Source: DAITMV01 sp046318595
GTDB taxonomy: Bacteria > Pseudomonadota > Gammaproteobacteria > Burkholderiales > Burkholderiaceae_B
Assembly: GCA_046318595.1 (NCBI GenBank)
Contig: JBKCTV010000003.1
Coordinates: forward strand, 35,742 to 99,741
DNA: 64,000 nt
Reading direction: 5' to 3'
Shown: positions 33,442 through 42,205 of the stretch, in pieces
Numbering within the stretch: the stretch's first letter is position 1
How the letters are laid out: every line of letters begins with the position of its first letter
Made by a program: the position numbers and the translations under genes
The notes under the pieces: generated by a model
Database searches by the model: none
What the model was told of the DNA's origin: nothing
The model's input: only the letters and a program-made list of their open reading frames with translations

Positions 33442-34353
33442 ATGACTGCTGTTTTTGAACCTATCGCCGACTGGGGGCTGATACGTGCCACAGGCCCGCA
33501 GGCTCGGCAATTCCTGCACGCGCAACTGACCCAGAATGTCGAAACGCTGATCGGCGACGAGATCCGGCGAGCGGCTTATTGCACGCCCAAAGGCCGGGTG
33601 CTGGGCGATTTTTTGCTATTTGCCGAGTCCGGCGATGATGTAGGACTCGTGACGCCGCGTAGTTTAGTCGGACCACTCATCAAGCGCCTGTCAATGTACA
33701 TCTTGCGCTTGCAATGCCGGTTGCTGGATGCTTGCGCAGATACGGTCATCGTTTACCTTGAAGGAGTACGGGAACCGCTGCAGCGCACGATAGAAAATAC
33801 CGTCCATCAAGGAAGCGGGCGCTCATTGTCTTTGACGCCCGACCGGCTCTTGATCGTTCCGCTGGCGCTGTGGACCGAGGTGCGGCATTTGCTAGTTGCA
33901 GCAGGATGTACCGAGTCGCTTGGTTCGTTCAGCCAACGCGAACTTCAACAGGGTTACGCGCATATTACGCAGCAAACAGTCGAGCAGTTTATCCCGCAAA
34001 CCTTGGATTACGACCTTACCGGGGCGGTCAGTTTCGATAAAGGTTGCTATCCTGGTCAGGAAATCGTTGCGCGCGCGCATTATCTCGGCAAACAAAAACG
34101 ACGTTTGGTCGCTGGCAGATTGCGCCAGAATATTGCAACGCTGATCGCGCCGGGCGACGATGTGTACTTGGCTGCGGAGCCTGACCAGCCGATCGGACGA
34201 ATCGTCAATGTCGTGGCAACCCCCACGCAGTCCGACATTCTTTTTGAAATGCCGCTGGATCGTTTATTGGCCGGCGAATTGCTGGCCGGATCGCCCCAAG
34301 GGCCGGCGATTGAGGCTTTGCGCATCGCACATCCGAACGCTCATGAGGGTTGA
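33442..34353 (+). CDS. ygfZ: Folate-binding Fe-S assembly protein YgfZ
   Basis: YgfZ is a folate-binding relative of the glycine-cleavage T protein that helps maintain some iron-sulfur enzymes. Seen: WGLIRATGPQARQFLHAQLTQ near the start, KGRVLGDFLLF, and the family hallmark DKGCYPGQEIVARAHYLGK with the conserved Cys (about residue 200). From ATG 33442 it has 303 residues. Other in-frame starts are 33430 and 33367; the latter has a weak AGG site, so the true start is uncertain. It is divergent from mltG and overlaps the DUF4936 gene by 11 bases. Confidence 0.88.
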   Translation: MTAVFEPIADWGLIRATGPQARQFLHAQLTQNVETLIGDEIRRAAYCTPKGRVLGDFLLFAESGDDVGLVTPRSLVGPLIKRLSMYILRLQCRLLDACADTVIVYLEGVREPLQRTIENTVHQGSGRSLSLTPDRLLIVPLALWTEVRHLLVAAGCTESLGSFSQRELQQGYAHITQQTVEQFIPQTLDYDLTGAVSFDKGCYPGQEIVARAHYLGKQKRRLVAGRLRQNIATLIAPGDDVYLAAEPDQPIGRIVNVVATPTQSDILFEMPLDRLLAGELLAGSPQGPAIEALRIAHPNAHEG

Positions 34354-34681
34354 TTCGACGCATGCGCCCACCGCCGTTTATTGGCTGTACGCCTATTACA
34401 AAACGGCTGCGCGCACAGCCGAGGACCTGATGACGGCATGGACTGCCTGGAAACGATGCGCCCCTCAGCCGGTGTGCGAGATTCGCGTCCGCCGACAGCG
34501 GCGTTTAACTGTTGACAGCTTAGATCAACCATCGATCACCTGGATGGAAATCTTCGGTCCGATGCGCACACAGCAATCCTTGCTCGGCATCCAGAACGAG
34601 CTGGCGCAGCGACACGAACGTGGCCCTTTATGGAAGACGATCGATTTGCACATCGAGATTTTCGAAGAGATTACCGAATGA
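34343..34681 (+). CDS. DUF4936 family protein
   Basis: A 112-residue protein with the pattern of DUF4936, a small family largely confined to betaproteobacteria and often beside ygfZ: AVYWLYAYYKTAARTAEDLM near the N-terminus, EIRVRRQRRLTVDSL, and WMEIFGPM in the middle. It looks like a small ferredoxin-like dimer fold; no function is known. Its ATG lies inside the ygfZ stop region (11-base overlap), and its TGA overlaps the selO start as ATGA, so the three genes are coupled. Confidence 0.72.
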   Translation: MRVDSTHAPTAVYWLYAYYKTAARTAEDLMTAWTAWKRCAPQPVCEIRVRRQRRLTVDSLDQPSITWMEIFGPMRTQQSLLGIQNELAQRHERGPLWKTIDLHIEIFEEITE

Positions 34682-36171
34682 CCGCTGCGCCCGATTACCG
34701 AAGTTTGGGTAAGGATTTCATTGCCGATGTTTTGCCGACCCCTCTGAACAACCACGCTCAGCTAATTGATTTAAATCATGAATTATCGATTTTTCTTGCT
34801 TGGCCGCCGGCTGGTGTCGAACTCGCCGACCTGACCAGTTTATTGGCAGGTAATGCGGTCGGCCAGGACTTCGTTCCTTACGCCGCCGTATATGCCGGCC
34901 ATCAATTCGGCGTTCGAGTGCCACGGCTGGGCGACGGCCGAGCATTGACGATCGCCAACGCTCAAGGTGAGTCCGACCCAAGCAATCCCTTCGGCATATG
35001 GGAAATTCAACTCAAAGGCGCCGGCCGAACACCGTTTTCCCGAATGGGCGACGGGCGTGCGGTCCTGCGTTCGTCGATTCGAGAATACCTATGCGCCGAG
35101 GCCATGCACGGCCTCGGTATACCAACGACGCGCTCGCTGGCGATCGTTGGCGCCAGCGATACCGTTGTACGCGAAACCCCTGAAACCGCCGCGATCGTCA
35201 CCCGCGTAGCGCCCAGCTTTATTCGATTCGGTCACTTCGAGTATTTTTTCTTTACTAAACAATACGATGCGTTACGTTCTTTGCTTGATTTCGTCCTTCG
35301 GAATTATTATCCGGAACTCAGCACGGCCACCGATCCCGCGCTGGCCCTGCTGGGCGAGGTCGTGCGCCGCACCGCGGAGCTGGTTGCCGCCTGGCAGTCA
35401 GTTGGCTTTTGCCATGGGGTGATGAATACCGACAATATGTCGATCCTGGGTTTGACGATCGATTATGGCCCATTTGCTTTCATCGATGCCTTCAAGCACG
35501 ACTACGTCTGCAATCATTCAGACACCCAGGGACGGTATGCGTACGATATGCAACCGGGTATAGCCGATTGGAATCTTCATGTCTTGGCTCATGTGTTGCG
35601 GCCTTTGACTCCGGCCGATGACAACAAGGTTTATGCATGTCTGAGCGAATTCACAAACCACTTCAATCGCGCATTTCGCCAACGGCTGTCGGCCAAATTG
35701 GGTTTTACTGAGCATCAGGCAAACGACGATCAATTTTACGAATTCACTTTTAAAGCACTGCATGACAACAAAGTCGATTTCACTCGATTTTTCAGGGATT
35801 TATCGAATCTGCATAACGCCTTGCCCGATGTTTTGGCCGAGGCTCCCCATCCGGATCATACAGTCCGCGACCTGTTCATCGACCGGTCGGCCTTTGACGA
35901 CTGGGCACGGCGTTGGCGTGAGCGCCTGCATGCGGAGGCGACTGGAGAATCAGCACGTATCGCCCGCCAGAATGCCGCCAATCCCACTATCGTACTGCGC
36001 AACCACATGGCGCAAACGGCGATCGAACAGGCCAGGCACGGCGACTATTCGGAGGTGGCGCGGTTGCGCGCCGCCTTGTCCGAACCATTCGCCGACGACG
36101 ACCGCCATCGGCCTTATCGCGGCTTGCCACCGGCATGGGCGGCCAGCCTCGAACTCAGCTGCTCATCATGA
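34678..36171 (+). CDS. selO: Protein adenylyltransferase SelO
   Basis: SelO (YdiU) is a pseudokinase that transfers AMP to Ser, Thr or Tyr of target proteins and is linked to redox stress. From ATG 34678 (ATGA overlap with DUF4936) it has 497 residues. Seen: YAGHQFGVRVPRLGDGRAL with the glycine-rich stretch, IWEIQLKGAGRTPFSRMGDGR carrying the conserved Lys, REYLCAEAMHGLGIPTTRSL, CHGVMNTDNMSILGLTIDYG for metal binding, and the C-terminal SCSS with the Cys that is selenocysteine in eukaryotic members. The protein appears complete. Confidence 0.95.
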   Translation: MTAAPDYRSLGKDFIADVLPTPLNNHAQLIDLNHELSIFLAWPPAGVELADLTSLLAGNAVGQDFVPYAAVYAGHQFGVRVPRLGDGRALTIANAQGESDPSNPFGIWEIQLKGAGRTPFSRMGDGRAVLRSSIREYLCAEAMHGLGIPTTRSLAIVGASDTVVRETPETAAIVTRVAPSFIRFGHFEYFFFTKQYDALRSLLDFVLRNYYPELSTATDPALALLGEVVRRTAELVAAWQSVGFCHGVMNTDNMSILGLTIDYGPFAFIDAFKHDYVCNHSDTQGRYAYDMQPGIADWNLHVLAHVLRPLTPADDNKVYACLSEFTNHFNRAFRQRLSAKLGFTEHQANDDQFYEFTFKALHDNKVDFTRFFRDLSNLHNALPDVLAEAPHPDHTVRDLFIDRSAFDDWARRWRERLHAEATGESARIARQNAANPTIVLRNHMAQTAIEQARHGDYSEVARLRAALSEPFADDDRHRPYRGLPPAWAASLELSCSS

Positions 36172-36214
36172 GCTTTGTAGTCACGGCTCGCGTGCCAAGA
36201 TTTTTCGGTAAACT

Positions 36215-36643
36215 ATGGCAATGAGCGATTCACAGCATTCACATTCAGTCCAACCCGTTTTCCTGCAGGACGATGATTTGCGGAGCCGGCTTACGCCGCT
36301 GCAGTATGCAGTGACGCAGCAAAAAGCCACGGAACAAGCGTTCACTGGCGATTACTGGGATCACGAGCAAGCGGGCATTTACCGTTGCGTATGCTGCGCT
36401 ACGGCCCTGTTCGCTTCGGACGCCAAATTCGATTCCGGTTGCGGCTGGCCTAGTTATTTCGAACCGCTCGACCCGGACAACGTTCGCGCGGAAACCGACC
36501 GCTCGCACGGCATGCACAGGACCGAAATTGTTTGTAATGTCTGCGACGCGCATTTAGGGCACGTTTTTCCGGATGGACCGCCGCCAACAGGGCAGCGGTA
36601 TTGCATCAATTCCGCCTCACTAGCCTTCGAAGCGCATCTATAA
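36215..36643 (+). CDS. msrB: Peptide-methionine (R)-S-oxide reductase
   Basis: MsrB reduces methionine-R-sulfoxide in proteins. The 142 residues have both zinc CxxC pairs (CVCC and CNVC), SGCGWPSYFEPL, AHLGHVFPDGPPPTG and the catalytic Cys in QRYCINSASL. The ATG at 36215 and a second at 36221 are both possible. Placed after selO, another redox-linked gene, in the same direction. Confidence 0.96.
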   Translation: MAMSDSQHSHSVQPVFLQDDDLRSRLTPLQYAVTQQKATEQAFTGDYWDHEQAGIYRCVCCATALFASDAKFDSGCGWPSYFEPLDPDNVRAETDRSHGMHRTEIVCNVCDAHLGHVFPDGPPPTGQRYCINSASLAFEAHL

Positions 36644-36660
36644 TCGCAAAGGCCTGACTC

Positions 36661-37296
36661 ATGAAATTTCTACTGGACTTTTTCCCGATCATCTGTTTTT
36701 TCGTGACCTTTAAGTTGACTGGTTTACAGGCCGTCGATACTGCATCGTGGATGAACGATGCGCTTGGCTGGATCACGGCCGGCACGCCTTTCACTCCCAA
36801 AGATGCACCGATCCTGGCAGCAACGCTGGTGACGATGCTTGCCACGCTTGCACTGCTGGTCTTCACTCGTGTTCGAGGCCATAAAATCGAGGTCATGCAA
36901 TGGGTGTCTTTGGCGATCATCGTTGTATTCGGCGGGGCCACGTTGTTTTTGCATGATGAAAGCTTCATCAAAATGAAGCCGACAGTTCTGTATGGCTTGC
37001 TGGCCTTGGCGTTGGCGGGCAGCCGTTTACTGATGAAAAAAAACGGCATTCAGGCGATGCTGAGCGCACAGGTACACCTGCCAAGCAGCATATGGGATAG
37101 GCTGCTGTGGAGTTGGGTAGTATTTTTTATAAGCATGGGCATCTTGAATATCTGGGTAGCGCGCCATTTCAGCACCAGCGATTGGGTCGACTTCAAACTG
37201 TTTGGCACATTGGGCGCAACACTCGTATTCGTCATCGCCCAAAGCATTTTCATAGCCCGCCACGCCCGGTCCGACACCAATGAGACGCGTTCATGA
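36661..37296 (+). CDS. yciB: Inner-membrane septation protein YciB
   Basis: YciB is an integral membrane protein that affects cell-envelope integrity and division. The 211-residue protein has five predicted membrane helices, including FFPIICFFVTFKLTG (6-20), APILAATLVTMLATLALLVF, WVSLAIIVVFGGATLFL and the WVVFFISMGILNIWVA helix, and the family text ESFIKMKPTVLYGLLAL and DRLLWSWVVFF. Length fits the family. It overlaps the BolA-family gene by four bases. Confidence 0.94.
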   Translation: MKFLLDFFPIICFFVTFKLTGLQAVDTASWMNDALGWITAGTPFTPKDAPILAATLVTMLATLALLVFTRVRGHKIEVMQWVSLAIIVVFGGATLFLHDESFIKMKPTVLYGLLALALAGSRLLMKKNGIQAMLSAQVHLPSSIWDRLLWSWVVFFISMGILNIWVARHFSTSDWVDFKLFGTLGATLVFVIAQSIFIARHARSDTNETRS

Positions 37297-37562
37297 AGCT
37301 GACGCCGGACGTTATTTGTGCCCGCCTGATCGAGCATTTCGGGCCGGACGTGAGCGTTGAGGACGATTCGCACAAGCATGTCGGTCATCCGGGAGCCCAA
37401 GGCGGCGGCCACTATACCGTGCGCATTCGTTCGGCGCGTTTCAGTGGGCTCAGCACTCTTAGTTGCCATCGACTAGTGTATGATGCTGTCGCGGAGTGGA
37501 TGCCGCATGCCATTCATGCGCTTGCGATTCATGTAACCCCGTCCGCCAGCTCGCTTACTTAA
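37293..37562 (+). CDS. BolA family protein
   Basis: An 89-residue BolA-fold protein with SVEDDSHKHVGHPGAQGGGH, VRIRSARFSGLSTLSCHRLV and YDAV, the typical loop and helix of the family. BolA proteins bind monothiol glutaredoxins through a shared 2Fe-2S cluster. It could be the BolA or IbaG branch; the HKHVGHPG text is closer to BolA-like proteins next to yciB in this class. A parvulin gene follows after 33 bases. Confidence 0.9.
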   Translation: MKLTPDVICARLIEHFGPDVSVEDDSHKHVGHPGAQGGGHYTVRIRSARFSGLSTLSCHRLVYDAVAEWMPHAIHALAIHVTPSASSLT

Positions 37563-37595
37563 AAGCAGCTCCGCCCTTATTCGAAAGGAACTCTC

Positions 37596-38378
37596 ATGCT
37601 CACCATGACCCAACGCCTCTTACTCCTATGTTTTGGTGTGCTCATGACGGGAAGCGCTTTTGCGCAAAATATCGCAATCGTCAATGGCCGCGCTGTTCCC
37701 AAAGCCCGTGCCGATTTTTTCGTTAAAGAACAAACACGGCAAGGCCAGCCGGATTCGCCAGAGCTCCAAAAAATGGTTCGTGAAGAACTGATCAACCGTG
37801 AAGTAATGCAACAGGAAGCCGAACGTAAAGGTCTGGCGACTGGCGAGTCGGTCAAGCAACAGCTCGACCTGATGAGACAAGCCGTCGTTTTAAACGCTTT
37901 GCGGGAAGATTTCTTCACTAAAAACAAGCCCACCGATGGCGAGCTAAAGTCCGAATACGACAAACTCAAATCTCAGTTTGGCGACAAAGAGTATCGCGCC
38001 CGCCATATATTGGTGGAAACCGAAGAGCAGGCCAAAAGCTTGATCGAGCAGTTGAAAAAAGGCGCTAAATTCGAAGATCTCGCCAAAGCCAATTCGACAG
38101 ACACCGGAAGCGCACAAAACGGCGGCGATCTCGACTGGTCGACCCCGGCCAGCTATGTCCCAGAATTTTCAGCCGGATTGGCTAAGCTCGAAAAAGGGAA
38201 GTACAGCGATACGCCCGTCAAGTCCTCATTCGGACATCACATCATCAGGCTGGACGACGTTCGCGACGCCAAGATTCCCGCGTTCGATGAGGTCAAGGCG
38301 CAAATCGCGCAGAGCTTGATGGCGCAAAAATGGCGAAAATACCAAGCAGATGCGCGTGCCAAGGCGACTGTCAAATAA
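37596..38378 (+). CDS. Periplasmic parvulin-type peptidyl-prolyl isomerase
   Basis: The 260-residue protein has a signal peptide (LLLLCFGVLMTGSAFAQ, cleavage near 23), a helical chaperone-like N-terminal part (EELINREVMQQEAERKGLA), and a PpiC domain (about 130-225) with YRARHILVETEEQA, FEDLAKANSTDTGSAQNGG, WSTPASYVPEFSAG and SSFGHHIIRLDD. It should fold exported proteins in the periplasm. A bidirectional terminator follows, and nagZ converges on it. Confidence 0.93.
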   Translation: MLTMTQRLLLLCFGVLMTGSAFAQNIAIVNGRAVPKARADFFVKEQTRQGQPDSPELQKMVREELINREVMQQEAERKGLATGESVKQQLDLMRQAVVLNALREDFFTKNKPTDGELKSEYDKLKSQFGDKEYRARHILVETEEQAKSLIEQLKKGAKFEDLAKANSTDTGSAQNGGDLDWSTPASYVPEFSAGLAKLEKGKYSDTPVKSSFGHHIIRLDDVRDAKIPAFDEVKAQIAQSLMAQKWRKYQADARAKATVK

Positions 38379-38380
38379 AA

Positions 38381-38415
38381 CCCCGGTAGAAGCCACCGAG
38401 CCGGGGCATTTTTAT
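38381..38415. terminator. Bidirectional terminator between parvulin and nagZ
   Basis: CCCCGG and CCGGGG pair around a short inner region, with ATTTTTAT after the stem on the plus strand and TTTTATTT after it on the minus strand. It overlaps the last bases of nagZ and serves both convergent units. Confidence 0.75.
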
Positions 38416-39443
38416 GCGAGCGCCTTTACTGCGATCACGGCTTCCTCGTAATCCGCCATTTGCATCAACCGTCGTGCATCGTGAATATCTCCGATTGGCC
38501 GTAACCCAGCAAAGCGCATCCGTGCTGCATCAGACATTGGCGGCAGAGTTACCGTTGCAAGCGTTTCGATATCGGCAAAATCATTGCAAACCAAGGCCGC
38601 ATCACAACCAGCCGTAAACGCCGCATTGGCACGGGCGATGATATCGCCGGCCACATAGGCACCGGCCATGCCCAGATCGTCGCTGATGATAGCGCCGTGG
38701 TAACCCAGGCGTTTACGCAAAATATCCTGCAACCAGACGCGCGAAAACCCGGCAGGCTGCGCATCGACCCGATCGTATACGATATGAGCAGGCATAACAC
38801 TGTGCAAAGCCAAGCTCCCCAACGCGGCATAGGGCATGGCATCGTTCTGTAAAATATGTTCCAAGGGACGCTCATCGACGGGCAAAGCGACATGGCTATC
38901 AGCCACTGCCCACCCATGACCCGGAAAATGTTTGCCGCAGCCGCGCATCCCTGCCAGCGCAAGACCATGCAACAAAGCCTGCGCCACTTCAGCCACCGCC
39001 ACAGGTTCGCGGGCGAACGACCGGTCGCCAATAATATCACTGCGTCCATAATTCAGATCGAGCACCGGCGTAAAGCTCATGTCGACACCACAAACCAGTA
39101 ACTCCAGCGCCAGAACATAGCCAGCCTGTATCGCCAGCCGCCGCCCCAGCGTCGGATCGTTGGCATACTCCCGACCTAGCGTACGCATACCGGGCAAATT
39201 CGTGAAGCCGTTCTTGAAGCGCTGCACACGACCACCCTCGTGATCGACGAAAATGAGCAGCGCGGGCGAGCGCAATACACGAATCGCTTCGGTAAGCCTC
39301 GACAGCTGTTCAGGCGATTCGAAATTTCGAGTAAACAAAATAACACCGCCGACATTCGGCGATAGCAGCCTGCGTTCGTCGGCGGAATTTAAAGTTAGTT
39401 CTTCAATACCGACAATCAAGGGCCCCAACGGTTGATTTTTCAT
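38412..39443 (-). CDS. nagZ: Beta-N-acetylhexosaminidase NagZ
   Basis: NagZ removes GlcNAc from anhydro-muropeptides in the cytoplasm; the products influence AmpC-type regulation in many bacteria. The 343-residue GH3 enzyme has FVDHEGGRVQRF (66-77), FTPVLDLNYGRSDIIGDRSF, the GH3 hallmark KHFPGHG (171-177) followed by Asp182 and His184, and the nucleophile Asp in ISDDLGMAGA. It is the last gene of the long minus-strand run from rpoE, seven bases after acpS. Confidence 0.96.
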   Translation of the reverse strand: MKNQPLGPLIVGIEELTLNSADERRLLSPNVGGVILFTRNFESPEQLSRLTEAIRVLRSPALLIFVDHEGGRVQRFKNGFTNLPGMRTLGREYANDPTLGRRLAIQAGYVLALELLVCGVDMSFTPVLDLNYGRSDIIGDRSFAREPVAVAEVAQALLHGLALAGMRGCGKHFPGHGWAVADSHVALPVDERPLEHILQNDAMPYAALGSLALHSVMPAHIVYDRVDAQPAGFSRVWLQDILRKRLGYHGAIISDDLGMAGAYVAGDIIARANAAFTAGCDAALVCNDFADIETLATVTLPPMSDAARMRFAGLRPIGDIHDARRLMQMADYEEAVIAVKALA

Positions 39444-39449
39444 GACGAT

Positions 39450-39851
39450 TTACTTTAAAAGTGAGCGTGTAATGACGACAAAAGCCACAGCATGATCTTC
39501 GGTATCGCTCAAAGATAATTGTGCTTGCCAGCCCAGACCATCCAGGTGCCCTTGCAGGCCGACCTCGAAACAAAAATACGGTGCGCCCAGCGAATCGTTG
39601 AGCACGAAAACTGTTTGCCAGGTCACCAAATCGCGCATCCCCGTGCGGCAGGCTTTGGAAAACGCTTCCTTGGCAGCAAACCGGGTCGCCAGGTATTGAA
39701 TTCCACGTTGCAGGTTCGCCGTTGATCGGTCTTGAAAGACGACGCGTTCGCTGGGCGCCAAAATTCTTGATATGAAAGCCTCACCCAGGCGCTTGACGCT
39801 ATCGGCGATACGCTCGATCTCGACCAGATCAGTACCGATGCCAACGATCAT
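39450..39851 (-). CDS. acpS: Holo-ACP synthase
   Basis: AcpS attaches phosphopantetheine to the ACP serine. The 133-residue protein has MIVGIGTDLVEIERI (Asp8 metal ligand) and RFAAKEAFSKACRTGM (Glu and Lys of the active site), with the SLSDTEDHAVAFVV end. Its substrate, acpP, lies 11 kb upstream in the same long block. It overlaps pdxJ by four bases. Confidence 0.96.
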   Translation of the reverse strand: MIVGIGTDLVEIERIADSVKRLGEAFISRILAPSERVVFQDRSTANLQRGIQYLATRFAAKEAFSKACRTGMRDLVTWQTVFVLNDSLGAPYFCFEVGLQGHLDGLGWQAQLSLSDTEDHAVAFVVITRSLLK

Positions 39852-40597
39852 GTGCCTGCGACTCCCGCGCTTTTGAGCCAGGCCGCCCGCATGATAGCTA
39901 GCATTTCACGAATGGCGCTTTCCCAACCGACAAACAGCGCATGCGCCACAATCGCATGACCGATGTTCAACTCGGCAATTCCCGCCAAACCCGCAACAGG
40001 TGCAACATTTTGATAACTCAAGCCATGGCCGGCATTGACACGGAGACCATGCGCCAGTCCGACAACAACCGCTGCGCGGAGGCGTTCGAGCTCGAGTGCT
40101 CGCTCCCTGGGCTCGACGGCATGCGCATATCGACCCGTATGCAGCTCGATGGCACGCGCACCAGTGGCCGCAGCCGCTTCGATCTGCAGGCGCTCGGGAT
40201 CGATAAACAAAGATACCCGCATGCCCTGCCCCTGCAAACGCTCGACCGCTGCCCGCACCCGCCCCTGGTCGTTCAGCACATTCAATCCACCTTCGGTGCT
40301 TACTTCATCGCGCCGCTCCGGAACCAGACAAACGTCCTGTGGCTGCACCTGCTCGACCAGTTGCAGCATTTCTTCGGCGAGCGCACATTCGAAGTTCATG
40401 CGTGTCGCCAACAAGGGCCGTAAGCGCAGCGCGTCCGCATCCTGCATATGTCGACGGTCTTCGCGAACATGCAAGGTAATGGCGTCGGCGCCCGCCGCCT
40501 CGGCGAGCAAGGCGGCCTGAACCGGATCAGGGTAAGCGATCCGGCGCGCTTGGCGCACCGTCGCAATGTGGTCGATATTGACGCCGAGCTCGATCAT
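39848..40597 (-). CDS. pdxJ: Pyridoxine 5'-phosphate synthase
   Basis: PdxJ condenses 3-amino-2-oxopropyl phosphate with deoxyxylulose phosphate in vitamin B6 synthesis. From ATG 40597 it has 249 residues: LGVNIDHIATVRQARRIAYP (3-22), ITLHVREDRRHMQD, CLVPERRDEVSTEGGL, RVSLFIDPE, ELHTGRYAHA, NAGHGLSYQN and LNIGHAIVAHALFVG. The start was set by the ATGA overlap with recO; the open frame upstream to 40741 lies inside recO. Confidence 0.97.
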   Translation of the reverse strand: MIELGVNIDHIATVRQARRIAYPDPVQAALLAEAAGADAITLHVREDRRHMQDADALRLRPLLATRMNFECALAEEMLQLVEQVQPQDVCLVPERRDEVSTEGGLNVLNDQGRVRAAVERLQGQGMRVSLFIDPERLQIEAAAATGARAIELHTGRYAHAVEPRERALELERLRAAVVVGLAHGLRVNAGHGLSYQNVAPVAGLAGIAELNIGHAIVAHALFVGWESAIREMLAIMRAAWLKSAGVAGT

Positions 40598-41307
40598 GAG
40601 CGGTTCAACTCCTTCATCCAGATGCGCGACAACAGTTTGGAGTCCTGCAAATAATCGCGCAGCAAATAACGTGTCAGCGGTTTGAGTTGCTGCGCTGCGG
40701 CCTCGTCGAGTGCAGCATTCGACTGGAATCTGCGCAAACACTCGCCATGGTAGACCGGCTCTGCAGCCATCGGCATAGCCGTGCCGACCACGCGACGCCA
40801 GCCCTCGTATTCGACCCAGCGGTACACCGTGCCCTCTAGCAGGGGCTCATTGTTGGCATCGGTGGAAAAATTTACGCCGAAGCCCATAGTTTGCAGCAGA
40901 CCAAACTCGAAGGTTCGTACCGTCGTGGCGATGTCTGCATGGCTAGCCAGCTTGGCTATCGTGTTGGCATACAGATGAAATAAATCAGGTTGGGCGTCTT
41001 CCCGCTGCACACATTGCATCAAAAGCTCATTGATATAGTAAGCCGAAAACAGCGCCCGCCCCTCAGGCGGCAGATGGCCCCCTGCCCACTCGCAACCCGT
41101 AAGGTTTTTTACTTCGCCTTTGCCGCTGAACTTCACCAACAAAGGCTGAAAAGCCAACAGACTACTGCGCAAAGCCGAATGCGGCCGTTTCGCTCCACGC
41201 ACCAATGCCGGCAGTCGCCCGTAATCGCGCGTCCACAATTCAGCGATGAGACTGGTTTCTTTGTAAGGAATGGCATGCAGAACATACGCCGGCTGCAAGT
41301 CACTCAT
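40594..41307 (-). CDS. recO: DNA repair protein RecO
   Basis: RecO helps load RecA on gapped DNA through RecFOR. From ATG 41307 it has 237 residues: an N-terminal OB domain starting PAYVLHAIPYKETSLIAELW, and the helical domain with SAYYINELLMQCVQREDAQP and FEFGLLQTMGFGVNFS. The zinc Cys residues of some RecO proteins are not evident. The start lies in the era stop region (TATGAGTGAC), giving an eight-base overlap; the longer frame to 41391 is inside era. Confidence 0.94.
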   Translation of the reverse strand: MSDLQPAYVLHAIPYKETSLIAELWTRDYGRLPALVRGAKRPHSALRSSLLAFQPLLVKFSGKGEVKNLTGCEWAGGHLPPEGRALFSAYYINELLMQCVQREDAQPDLFHLYANTIAKLASHADIATTVRTFEFGLLQTMGFGVNFSTDANNEPLLEGTVYRWVEYEGWRRVVGTAMPMAAEPVYHGECLRRFQSNAALDEAAAQQLKPLTRYLLRDYLQDSKLLSRIWMKELNRS

Positions 41308-42205
41308 AGCCCAGACTGCGCAGCTGGCCCGGATCGTCAGCCCAGCCGCTGCGAACTTTGACCCAGGTTTCCAGGTAAACCGGCCCACCAAACAATTTTT
41401 CCAGGTCCTGGCGCGCTTGCGTGGAAATCAGCTTCAGCTTTTCGCCACCACGCCCGATGATGATGCTTTTATGCGTATCCCGATCAATCAGAATCGTCGC
41501 GAAAATACGCCGCAACGCTCCCTCCTGTTCGAACTTATCGATCACGACCGTACTGGTATACGGTAACTCATCGCCCACCAGCCGAAACAATTTTTCACGA
41601 ATACGCTCAGCCGCTAGAAACCGCTCTGGCCGGTCGGTCAAGCTGTCTTCGTCGAAAATAAAAGGCTGCTCGGGCAATAAAGGCTGCAACACATCCAACA
41701 AACGATCGAGGTTGAAACCACTACCCGCGCTAATCGGTACGATCGCTGTGAACTCGCGTAGCTGCGACACCTGCTGCAAAAACGGTAGACTTTCGGCTTT
41801 GTCCTTCAACTGATCCAGCTTGTTGACGACGGCGATGAGGTTTGCGCCGGCCGGCACCATCTCGGCGATTTTTCGATCCATCGCCGACAACTTACCGCAT
41901 TCGAGCACGAACAAAATAATATCGGCGTCTTTCAGCGTACTGGTTGCCGACTTGTTCATGGTCGTGTTGAGCGCGCTGGTGAATGTTTTCTGCAAACCCG
42001 GAGTATCGATGAAAACGAACTGAGTCGGTATATCGTTCAATTGCTTCGTCAGTACGCCGGTCACGCGGTGACGCGTAGTTTGCGGTTTGGAAGAGGTTAT
42101 CGACAAATGCTCGCCGATCAGTGCATTCATCAGCGTCGATTTACCGACGTTCGGTCGACCGATGACGGCAATCAATCCGCAGCGTGCGATCCGACCTTCG
42201 CTCAT
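41300..42205 (-). CDS. era: GTPase Era
   Basis: Era binds 16S rRNA near its 3' end and checks 30S maturation. From ATG 42205 it has 301 residues: G1 GRPNVGKST (16-24), SSKPQTTRHRVTG (switch I), FIDTPGLQ (G3), VVNKLDQL (G4), PISAGSG (G5), and the C-terminal KH domain with IIIGRGGEKLKLISTQARQD and VYLETWVKVRSGWAD. The ATGA overlap with rnc sets the start. Confidence 0.97.
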   Translation of the reverse strand: MSEGRIARCGLIAVIGRPNVGKSTLMNALIGEHLSITSSKPQTTRHRVTGVLTKQLNDIPTQFVFIDTPGLQKTFTSALNTTMNKSATSTLKDADIILFVLECGKLSAMDRKIAEMVPAGANLIAVVNKLDQLKDKAESLPFLQQVSQLREFTAIVPISAGSGFNLDRLLDVLQPLLPEQPFIFDEDSLTDRPERFLAAERIREKLFRLVGDELPYTSTVVIDKFEQEGALRRIFATILIDRDTHKSIIIGRGGEKLKLISTQARQDLEKLFGGPVYLETWVKVRSGWADDPGQLRSLGYE